Assembly: GCA_018812395.1 (NCBI GenBank)
Contig: JAHJDS010000171.1
Span: 1 to 5,963 of the forward strand
DNA from: Pseudomonadota bacterium
GTDB lineage: Bacteria > Desulfobacterota > Desulfarculia > Desulfarculales > JAHJDS01
Direction: 5' to 3'
Length of the DNA: 5,963 bases
A program made the translations under genes and the position numbers. Each line of letters opens with the position of its first letter. Within the stretch, counting starts at the first letter, position 1. The notes under the pieces were generated by a model. It did not search any database. It saw only the letters and a program-made list of their open reading frames with translations, and had not been told where the DNA came from. Below, piece after piece: positions 1 to 5,350 of the stretch.

Positions 1-1143
1 CTTGACCTCGGCGGCGTTAGCGGTGTTACCGGTGCGCCGCGGCTCGTAGGCGCACAGCGGCTCGGGCGCCAAATAGTCGCCCGTGGCCTCGAACGCCCGG
101 GCCCGACACCCGCCGCAGACCTTGACGTACTCGCAGCGGCCGCATTTTCCGGTCAGGTTGGCGTAATCCCTCAGCTTCAAAAACACGGGCGACGTCCGCC
201 AGATCTCATCAAACGGTTTGTCCTTGACCTGACCGCAGTCCAGTTCGAGGTAGCCGCAGGGCTGGACTTGGCCAATGTGGGACAAGAAGGCGAACCCCAC
301 GCCGCCCAGGCACCCCCGGGTCATGGCCGACAGGCCGTGGGTCTGAGGCGTTATTCGTACTCCGTCGGCCTTGGCCCGCTGCCTGAGGATGCGGTAGAAG
401 TGGGGGGCGCAGGTGGCCTTGAAGTCGATGTCCGTCCGGACGTCGTGGAACCAATTCAGCACCTGTTCGTACTCGGCCGCGCCCAGGGCCACCAGGTCCC
501 GGCCCCGGCCGGTGGGCACCAGCAAAAAGGCGTGCCAGGCCGCGGCCCCCAGGTCCCGGGTCAGGCGCAGAATGTCGTCCAAATGGTGGACGTTACGCTC
601 GGTGACGGTGGTGTTGATCTGGAACTCGACGCCCGCCTTGCGGAGAAGCTCGATCCCGGCCGTGGAGGCCGCAAAGGCCCCGGGCTGTTGGCGGAACTCG
701 TCGTGCGAGGCCGCGTCCGGCCCGTCCAGGCTGATGGACACCCGCTGGATGCCCGAGGCCTTGATCCGTTCGGTCAGTTGGGGGGTGAGCAGGACGCCGT
801 TGGTGGCCATGACCATGCGCAGGCCCAACGAGTCGCCGTATTGGGCCAAATCAAACCAGTCGGGCCGGAGCAGGGGCTCGCCGCCGGTCAGGATGATTAC
901 GCTCCGGTCGCCCAGGGAGGCCGCCTCGTCCAAAACCTTACGGCCCTGGTCCGTGGTCAGTTCGTTGTGAAAAACCTCGTCCCTGGCCCCGGCCCGGCAG
1001 TGGACGCAGGCCAGGTTGCAACGTCGGGTGATTTCCCAGGCTAATAGCCTAAGTGGGGGAAGGCCCCGATGCTTGATCTGGTCGTGGGGCCTAGATGCCC
1101 CGGGAGGTACCTTGTCAGATTTGCCAACCCCCGGGTGACCCAT
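1..1143 (-). CDS. ahbD: Heme b synthase, radical SAM/SPASM protein AhbD (3' end cut off by window)
   Basis: By family, AhbD makes heme b from iron-coproporphyrin III by oxidative decarboxylation of two propionates to vinyl groups. This is the last step of the siroheme-dependent pathway in the cytoplasm of anaerobes. My translation gives 381 open residues with no stop before the left edge. Seen: AWEITRRCNLACVHCRA with the radical SAM cysteines C42, C46 and C49 (CxxxCxxC); LTGGEP at 85-90; SISLDG at 136-141; AWHAFLLVPTGRGRD near the middle; and a C-terminal SPASM-like set at C279, C296, C334, C337, C343, C346 and C364, including CGRCEYVKVCGGCRARAFEATGD. The CVHCRA and LLVPTGRG stretches match AhbD as I know it better than AhbC or NirJ. 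The ATG overlaps the hemB stop (TGATG) and has no clear Shine-Dalgarno, which suggests coupled translation. The usual family length is a little under 400, so only a few residues are probably missing. AhbC is the main alternative. Confidence 0.87.
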   Translation of the reverse strand, partial: MGHPGVGKSDKVPPGASRPHDQIKHRGLPPLRLLAWEITRRCNLACVHCRAGARDEVFHNELTTDQGRKVLDEAASLGDRSVIILTGGEPLLRPDWFDLAQYGDSLGLRMVMATNGVLLTPQLTERIKASGIQRVSISLDGPDAASHDEFRQQPGAFAASTAGIELLRKAGVEFQINTTVTERNVHHLDDILRLTRDLGAAAWHAFLLVPTGRGRDLVALGAAEYEQVLNWFHDVRTDIDFKATCAPHFYRILRQRAKADGVRITPQTHGLSAMTRGCLGGVGFAFLSHIGQVQPCGYLELDCGQVKDKPFDEIWRTSPVFLKLRDYANLTGKCGRCEYVKVCGGCRARAFEATGDYLAPEPLCAYEPRRTGNTANAAEVK

Positions 1144-2114
1144 CAGCCGGCCAGTTTACGAGCGATGTCTTTGGCAAAATAGGTCAGGATCATATCCGCC
1201 CCGGCGCGCTTGATGCCGGTCAGGATTTCGAGGGCGATCTTTTCCTCGTCGATCCAGCCGCGCTCGCCGGCGGCCTTGACCATGGCGTATTCGCCCGAAA
1301 CGTTGTAGGCGGCCAGGGGCAGGTCGAAGGTCTCGGCCACGGCCCGGATGACGTCCATGAAGGCCATCGCCGGCTTGACCATGATGATGTCCGCCCCCTC
1401 GGCCACGTCCAGGTCGCACTCCCGGAGGGCCTCGCGGACGTTGGCCGGGTCCATCTGATAGGATTTGCGGTCGCCGAAGGCCGGGGCGCTGCCGGCCGCC
1501 TCGCGGAAGGGCCCGTAAAAGGCCGAGGCGTACTTGGCGGCGTAGCTCATGATGACGGTCTCGGTGAACCCGTTCTCGTCCAGGGCCTCCCGGATGGCCC
1601 CCACCCGGCCGTCCATCATGTCCGAGGGCGCGACGACGTCCACCCCGGCCCGGACCTGGGCCAGGGACATTTCGACCAGCAGGTCCAGGGTGGCGTCGTT
1701 GTCCACCCTGTGGTCCTTGATCACCCCGCAGTGGCCGTGGTCGGTGTACTCGCACAGGCAGACGTCGCCGATGACCACCAGGTCAGGCGTCTTGTCCTTG
1801 ATGGCCTTGATGGCCCGCTGGATGACGCCGTTCGGGTCGTAGGCCTGTTTGCCCAAGGGGTCCTTCTCGTCGGGCACGCCGAAGAGGATCACCGCCGGGA
1901 CGCCGAGTTGAAAGAGGTCGGCTGCTTCGTCTGTGACGGCGTCGACGCTCCAGTGAAACTGTCCCGGCAGGGAGCCGATCGGTTCCTTGACGCCCGCGCC
2001 CTCGACGATGAACAGGGGCTGGATCAGATCGTTGGGGGTCAGGGTCGTCTCCCGGACCATCCGGCGCAGGGTCTCGGTCCGCCGCAGCCGCCGCAATCTG
2101 ACATCAGGAAACAT
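1143..2114 (-). CDS. hemB: Porphobilinogen synthase (delta-aminolevulinic acid dehydratase)
   Basis: HemB condenses two 5-aminolevulinate molecules into porphobilinogen, the first common tetrapyrrole building block, in the cytoplasm. The protein is full length (323 residues; family about 320-340). It has the two Schiff-base lysines of the family, K194 in the AAKYASAFYGPFR context and K247 in IMVKPA. It also has the cysteine triad of the zinc-dependent class, C119, C121 and C129 in DVCLCEYTDHGHCG, so this is a zinc enzyme rather than the Asp-rich magnesium-only type. The start at 2114 is fixed by a strong Shine-Dalgarno (GGGGAGG, 2121-2127) 6 nt upstream, lying inside the last codons of the hydrolase gene, whose stop is 3 nt away. 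The 3' end overlaps the ahbD start by one base. Its product feeds uroporphyrinogen III, siroheme, cobalamin and, through AhbD, heme. Confidence 0.97.
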   Translation of the reverse strand: MFPDVRLRRLRRTETLRRMVRETTLTPNDLIQPLFIVEGAGVKEPIGSLPGQFHWSVDAVTDEAADLFQLGVPAVILFGVPDEKDPLGKQAYDPNGVIQRAIKAIKDKTPDLVVIGDVCLCEYTDHGHCGVIKDHRVDNDATLDLLVEMSLAQVRAGVDVVAPSDMMDGRVGAIREALDENGFTETVIMSYAAKYASAFYGPFREAAGSAPAFGDRKSYQMDPANVREALRECDLDVAEGADIIMVKPAMAFMDVIRAVAETFDLPLAAYNVSGEYAMVKAAGERGWIDEEKIALEILTGIKRAGADMILTYFAKDIARKLAG

Positions 2115-2117
2115 GAC

Positions 2118-2828
2118 TCACCTCCCCGCAAATCCCTGGGCGCGCAGGTGCTGGTTGATGAAGGCGGCCACCTGGTCGGCCCCCTCGAAAACGCCGAAAT
2201 GACCCTCCGCCAGGACGTCGGCCTCGAGTTCGAGCAGGCGGGCCATGGACTGGGCCCAGGCCGCCACGTCCGAGTCGAAATCGGCCGAAAAGGGTCCGTG
2301 AATGTCCTGGCCAAACAGGACGCGGCGGCCGTCCCGGTCCAGGACGGCGCACATCGAGCCCGGGGTGTGGCCCGGGGTGTGGATCAGCCTCAAAATTTCG
2401 TCGCCGGCTTCGCTCAGCGGCAGGTCATAGGCCTCGCCCTCGACGGTCACGTCCAGCGTCAGCGCCGGCAGGCTCATCCCGTACCAGGCCGCCCCGGTCC
2501 GGCGGGGATCGCCGGTCTCGATGGCTCGGGCGTCCCCGGCGTGGGCCACGAGTTGGGCGGCCAGTTTGTCCCTGGCCTCGGTCGCGCCGCCGACGTGGTC
2601 GGCGTGGCCGTGGGTCAGGACGATGTGGGTGACGGACGAGGGCGCGACCCCGGCGGCCTGGACGTTCTTGACGATCCGGCCTATTGAGTCACCGGCGCCG
2701 GTGTCGATCAGGACCGAGCGATCCCCGGCGGCCACCAGGTAGCACAGGCAATCGGCCGGGTCGGTGAGGCCTCCGCCGGCGACCAGGAAGACGCCCCGAG
2801 ATATTTCCTGGGGTCCCCGCCGCAACAT
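2118..2828 (-). CDS. Metallo-beta-lactamase-fold hydrolase, substrate unknown
   Basis: This is a 236-residue single-domain MBL-fold protein. All the expected metal ligands are visible: THGHADH with H73, H75, D77 and H78; H154 in HTPGHTPGS; bridging D175 in LFGQD; and H210 in LAEGH. It should therefore bind two metal ions and act as a hydrolase, broadly like glyoxalase II or lactonase-type members. The substrate cannot be read from the sequence. There is no signal peptide or membrane segment, so it is probably cytoplasmic. The frame stays open upstream to 3074, but that part runs over prfA and is Arg/Pro/Gly-rich shadow. The chosen ATG at 2828 forms TGATG with the prfA stop and lies just before the first plausible domain residues (GVFLVAGGG). 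A weak GAGG lies close upstream, so coupling to prfA translation is likely. It sits where prmC often follows prfA but has no methyltransferase features. Confidence 0.92.
   Translation of the reverse strand: MLRRGPQEISRGVFLVAGGGLTDPADCLCYLVAAGDRSVLIDTGAGDSIGRIVKNVQAAGVAPSSVTHIVLTHGHADHVGGATEARDKLAAQLVAHAGDARAIETGDPRRTGAAWYGMSLPALTLDVTVEGEAYDLPLSEAGDEILRLIHTPGHTPGSMCAVLDRDGRRVLFGQDIHGPFSADFDSDVAAWAQSMARLLELEADVLAEGHFGVFEGADQVAAFINQHLRAQGFAGR
2121..2127 (-). promoter_or_regulatory. Strong Shine-Dalgarno of hemB
   Basis: GGGGAGG lies 6 nt before the hemB ATG and is followed by TGAGTC. It overlaps the final codons of the upstream hydrolase gene. This fixes the hemB start, and it suggests hemB can be initiated independently, unlike ahbD and the hydrolase, which rely on stop-start overlaps. 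Confidence 0.85.
2359..2382 (-). repeat. Tandem 12-bp repeat coding HTPGHTPG in the hydrolase
   Basis: Two identical adjacent copies of the plus-strand unit CCCGGGGTGTGG encode the doubled HTPG of the hydrolase's metal-binding loop (residues 150-157, with H154 as ligand). HTPGHTPGS is a common consensus in this family, so the protein repeat is expected. The exact identity at DNA level reflects uniform GC-rich codon choice and could be a slippage-prone spot. Confidence 0.6.
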
Positions 2829-3904
2829 CAGGCCTCGCCGCTTTCCATGGCCTTGGCCTGGAAGGTGGTGACCAGGGGCTCGATGACCAGCTCTCCCAGT
2901 TCGCCTTCCATGATCCGGTCCAGGGCGTAGACGGTCAGGGTGATCCGGTGATCGGTCAGGCGGTTCTGGGGGAAGTTGTAGGTTCGAATCCGCTCGGACC
3001 GGTCGCCCGTGCCGACCTGGCTCTTTCGCTCGGCGGCGATCTCCCGCTCCTGTTCGGCCTGGACCTTGTCCCACAGTCTGGCCCGGAGGACCTTCATCGC
3101 CTTGGCCTTGTTCTTGTGCTGGGACTTCTCGTCCTGACAGGAGACTACGGTATTGGTCGGCAGGTGGGTGATCCGAACGGCCGACTCGGTCTTGTTGACG
3201 TGCTGGCCGCCCGGTCCCGAAGAGCGGAAGACGTCGATCCGCAAGTCGTCCGGCTTGATGTCCAGTTCGACCTCTTCGGCCTCGGGCAGCACGGCCACGG
3301 TCACCGCCGAGGTGTGTACCCGGCCCTGGGATTCGGTGGCCGGCACCCGTTGGACCCGGTGGACCCCGGACTCGTACTTGAGCCGGGAGTAGACCTTGTC
3401 GCCGCTGATCGAGGCGATAACCTCCTTGAAGCCGCCCAGGTCGGACTCCGAGGCCGACATAAACTCGAGCTTCCAGCCCTGGAGTTCGGCGAACCGGGCG
3501 TACATTCGGATCAGATCGCCGGCGAACAGGGCCGCCTCCTCGCCGCCGGTGCCGGCCCGGATCTCGAGGATGACGTCCTTTTCGTCGTTGGGGTCGGTCG
3601 GCAGCAGGAGACTCTTGAGTTCGCGGTTCACGTCCTCGAGTTCGGCCTCGAGGGACTCGACGTCCGCCTTGGCCAGGGAGCGCATTTCAGGATCAGGGTC
3701 GCCCACCAGTTCTCGGCTGTCCTCGAGATCGGCGCTGACCTTTTTGAAGCGGCGGAAGACCCCGACCACCTTGGCCAACTCGGAGTGCTCCCGGGCCACC
3801 TGGCGGTAGTTGTTCTGGTCGGCCAGGAGGGCGGGATCGCTGAGCCGTCTCTCCAGGTCGATGTAGCGTTGCTCGACGCCTTCCAGTTTGGCGATCATCG
3901 CCAT
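2828..3904 (-). CDS. prfA: Peptide chain release factor 1 (RF1)
   Basis: RF1 recognises UAA and UAG in the ribosomal A site and triggers peptide release. The protein is full length (358 residues; E. coli RF1 is 360). It has the tripeptide anticodon PAT at 188-190 in HRVQRVPATESQGRVHTS, which marks RF1 rather than RF2 (SPF). The catalytic GGQ is at 232-234 in SSGPGGQHVNKTESAVR, followed by the usual DEKSQHKNKAKA and RSERIRTYNFPQNRLTDHR segments. No internal frameshift is needed, also as expected for RF1. The ATG at 3904 has GGGAG about 5 nt upstream (3910-3914); a second in-frame ATG at 3898 is possible. It starts 14 nt after the DUF1385 stop, and its own stop overlaps the hydrolase start. The GGQ glutamine is normally methylated by PrmC, whose gene is not in this window. 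Confidence 0.98.
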   Translation of the reverse strand: MAMIAKLEGVEQRYIDLERRLSDPALLADQNNYRQVAREHSELAKVVGVFRRFKKVSADLEDSRELVGDPDPEMRSLAKADVESLEAELEDVNRELKSLLLPTDPNDEKDVILEIRAGTGGEEAALFAGDLIRMYARFAELQGWKLEFMSASESDLGGFKEVIASISGDKVYSRLKYESGVHRVQRVPATESQGRVHTSAVTVAVLPEAEEVELDIKPDDLRIDVFRSSGPGGQHVNKTESAVRITHLPTNTVVSCQDEKSQHKNKAKAMKVLRARLWDKVQAEQEREIAAERKSQVGTGDRSERIRTYNFPQNRLTDHRITLTVYALDRIMEGELGELVIEPLVTTFQAKAMESGEA

Positions 3905-3918
3905 GGGGACTCCCGGGG

Positions 3919-4875
3919 TCAGACGGGCGTGACCTCATCCTCGTTCTCTAAGGTCGATTTGAGGGCGACCACGGCCACCTCGATCATCTCGTCGGTCGGC
4001 TCCCTGGTCGTCAGGCGCTGCATCCACAGCCCCGGGCAGACGATGGCCTTGACCACGGGGTTGTCCTGGTGTTTGCCCGACATACGGATGAGTTCGTAGG
4101 CCACCCCGGAGATGGGGATCATCAGAAAAATCTTGAGGACGATGTAGAAGGCGTGGGCCAGGACGCCCTCGTTCTCGACGGGCTGGGGAAGGATCGGAAA
4201 CACGGCCGAAAAGAGGAACAGGCTGATCAACAGCACGAACAGGATGAAGGCCGTGCCGCACCGGGGGTGGAGCCGGGAAAAGAGGCGAATGTTCTCGACG
4301 GTCAGTTCCCGGCCGGCCTCCTGGGCGTGAACGCACTTGTGCTCGGCGCCGTGGTACATGAACACCCGGCGGATGTCCCGCATCAGCGAGATGATCCAGA
4401 TGTAGGCCACGAAGAAAATGACCTTGATCACCCCGTCGACCAGGTGAAACCAGGCCGACTTGACCGACAGCCCGCTCCCGGTCACCTGGCCCACGATCAC
4501 GGTCAGGACGTGGGGCAGGACCACGAACAAGCCCACGGCCAGACCGACGGCCAGGATCATGGTCAGGGCGATGGCCCAGGTGGACAGGCCCTTTTCGTCC
4601 TGGCTCCCCTCCTCTTCGAGGGCCTGGTTGGCCGAATAGGAAAGGGCCCGCATGCCGTTGACCAGGGCCTCGACCAGAAACACGGGGCCGCGGATCATCG
4701 GCCACTTCATCCAGGGGAAACGGCCGGTCAGGGTCCGCCAGCGGTCGCGGCGAACGACCACCTGGCCCGAGGGCTTGCGGACCGCCACCGAGCAGACCGT
4801 CTGGCGGCGCATCATCACGCCTTCGATGACCGCCTGGCCGCCGATCAACTCGCCGTTGTTATGGACGATGGACAA
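3919..4875 (-). CDS. DUF1385 family integral membrane protein (YqhQ-like)
   Basis: This 318-residue protein belongs to the DUF1385 family; no function has been assigned that I can state. Family signatures: IGGQAVIEGVMMR at 11-23, FMYHGAEHKCVHAQE at 172-186 and LHPRCGTAFI at 202-211. Hydrophobic segments at about 100-121, 147-165, 208-228 and 240-262 suggest four membrane helices, with the motifs at membrane edges. The conserved His/Cys set (H175, H179, H203, C206) could bind a metal; that is inference. The start is TTG at 4875: a TAA stop (4876-4878) lies immediately before it in frame, and the first in-frame ATG comes only after the conserved GGQAVIEG motif. GAGG (4885-4888) lies 9 nt upstream. 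A second TTG at 4848 is the only other reasonable start. Its position between rpmE and prfA is common in bacteria, which hints at a housekeeping role tied to translation or the envelope. Confidence 0.92.
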   Translation of the reverse strand: MSIVHNNGELIGGQAVIEGVMMRRQTVCSVAVRKPSGQVVVRRDRWRTLTGRFPWMKWPMIRGPVFLVEALVNGMRALSYSANQALEEEGSQDEKGLSTWAIALTMILAVGLAVGLFVVLPHVLTVIVGQVTGSGLSVKSAWFHLVDGVIKVIFFVAYIWIISLMRDIRRVFMYHGAEHKCVHAQEAGRELTVENIRLFSRLHPRCGTAFILFVLLISLFLFSAVFPILPQPVENEGVLAHAFYIVLKIFLMIPISGVAYELIRMSGKHQDNPVVKAIVCPGLWMQRLTTREPTDEMIEVAVVALKSTLENEDEVTPV

Positions 4876-4910
4876 TTAAATCCGCCTCGCGGTTTGGATC
4901 GAGATTACAC

Positions 4911-4930
4911 GGCGGGCCTTCAGACCCGCC
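4911..4930 (-). other. GC hairpin between rpmE and the DUF1385 gene
   Basis: In the minus-strand transcript GGCGGG (4930-4925) can pair with CCCGCC (4916-4911) around an 8-nt loop. No U-run follows, so it is not a standard intrinsic terminator. It lies 18 nt after the rpmE stop and could stabilise or process the rpmE message or partly attenuate the downstream genes. It may have no function; six GC pairs arise easily in such DNA. Confidence 0.4.
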
Positions 4931-4947
4931 CATCACCGTCAGCGCGG

Positions 4948-5208
4948 CTACTCGCCGGCCTCGGCCTGCTTTGGGGCCGGGGCCTCCTTTTTCTTGTCCC
5001 GGTCGGCCAGGTAGTCGCCGTATTTCCGGCGGAAACGCTCGACCCGGCCGGCGGTGTCGACCAGCTTCTGCTTGCCGGTAAAGAAGGGGTGGCACTTGGA
5101 GCAAATCTCGATCTTGATGTCCTTGGCGGTCGAGCCGGTCTCGAACGAACTCCCGCAGGCGCAGGTCACGGTCGTCTGAAAGTATTCGGGATGGATGTCC
5201 TTTTTCAT
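4948..5208 (-). CDS. rpmE: 50S ribosomal protein L31, zinc-binding (C+) type
   Basis: L31 is a small protein of the large ribosomal subunit, at the bridge to the 30S head. The protein is 86 residues. It starts MKKDIHPEYF and carries the zinc ligands C16, C18 (CAC), C36 and C39 (CSKC), so it is the C+ form used when zinc is available. HPFFTGKQK at 40-48 is the family core. After about residue 70 there is a Lys-, Ala-, Pro- and Glu-rich tail that E. coli L31 (70 residues) lacks. The frame is open up to 5250, but the start at 5208 is chosen because it matches the family N terminus and has GGAGG (5217-5221) 8 nt upstream. The longer version would begin inside the promoter. It is the first gene of the apparent operon. 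Confidence 0.97.
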   Translation of the reverse strand: MKKDIHPEYFQTTVTCACGSSFETGSTAKDIKIEICSKCHPFFTGKQKLVDTAGRVERFRRKYGDYLADRDKKKEAPAPKQAEAGE

Positions 5209-5236
5209 GTCGAAAACCTCCGATTGGCAAACTATA

Positions 5237-5264
5237 AGTATAGACCACATTTGTCCGATTGCAA
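5237..5264 (-). promoter_or_regulatory. Sigma-70-like promoter of rpmE and the downstream operon
   Basis: On the minus strand TTGCAA (5264-5259; 4 of 6 matches to TTGACA) is followed after 16 nt by TATACT (5242-5237; 5 of 6 matches to TATAAT). Transcription would begin near 5230, leaving a leader of about 20 nt that contains the Shine-Dalgarno at 5217-5221. The -10 region overlaps a short palindrome, CTATA-AG-TATAG (5232-5243). The AT-rich stretch stands out in this GC-rich window. Confidence 0.7.
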
Positions 5265-5266
5265 GT

Positions 5267-5315
5267 AAAAACCGGGGCGGACCGACCCGGCTGGCCGACC
5301 GAGGCCGCCCCCGGT
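5267..5315 (-). terminator. Terminator-like hairpin with T-run, upstream of the rpmE promoter
   Basis: Reading the minus strand, ACCGGGGGCGG (5315-5305) pairs with CCGCCCCGGT (5280-5271) with one bulged G. The 24-nt interior itself contains a small CGG/CCG hairpin. Five T residues (5271-5267) follow directly. This has the form of a Rho-independent terminator for leftward transcription. No minus-strand gene lies to its right in the window. It could shield the rpmE promoter from antisense transcripts of the DUF364 gene, act as an attenuator for a farther upstream start, or be a relic of an earlier gene order. Confidence 0.55.
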
Positions 5316-5319
5316 AAAC

Positions 5320-5325
5320 TATACC
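5320..5325 (+). promoter_or_regulatory. Possible -10 element of the DUF364 gene
   Basis: TATACC lies 25 nt before the GTG start, in the only AT-rich stretch between the hairpin and the gene. It matches TATAAT at 4 of 6 positions. No acceptable -35 is seen at 16-18 nt upstream, where the hairpin arm lies, so use would need an activator or another sigma factor. AAACTATA here also occurs at 5229-5236 beside the rpmE -10. Confidence 0.3.
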
Positions 5326-5350
5326 ATAAGCCTAATAACGGGAGGCGCCA

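Noticed and set aside
268..1044. 258-codon plus-strand open frame
   Set aside because: Antisense to ahbD, whose radical SAM and SPASM cysteines establish the coding strand.
2359..2382. Tandem 12-bp repeat as a possible mobile or regulatory element
   Set aside because: It encodes the conserved HTPGHTPG metal loop of the hydrolase and needs no other explanation.
1095..2687. 530-codon plus-strand open frame
   Set aside because: It lies antisense to hemB and the hydrolase, both with complete catalytic motifs. Its protein is a Gly/Val/Asp/His-rich low-complexity product typical of the reverse strand of GC-rich genes.
2829..3074. N-terminal extension of the hydrolase into prfA
   Set aside because: This stretch is Arg/Pro/Gly/His-rich out-of-frame prfA sequence. 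The MBL domain begins only after the ATG at 2828.
2948..4099. 383-codon plus-strand open frame
   Set aside because: Antisense to prfA and the end of the DUF1385 gene. No family motif is visible and the composition is that of a shadow frame.
5209..5250. Longer rpmE start adding 14 residues
   Set aside because: It would start in the promoter, upstream of the likely transcription start. The family N terminus MKKDIHP and a GGAGG ribosome site point to 5208.
4069..5268. 399-codon plus-strand open frame
   Set aside because: Runs antisense across the DUF1385 gene, the spacer and all of rpmE, with His/Asp/Gly-rich sequence lacking any domain.
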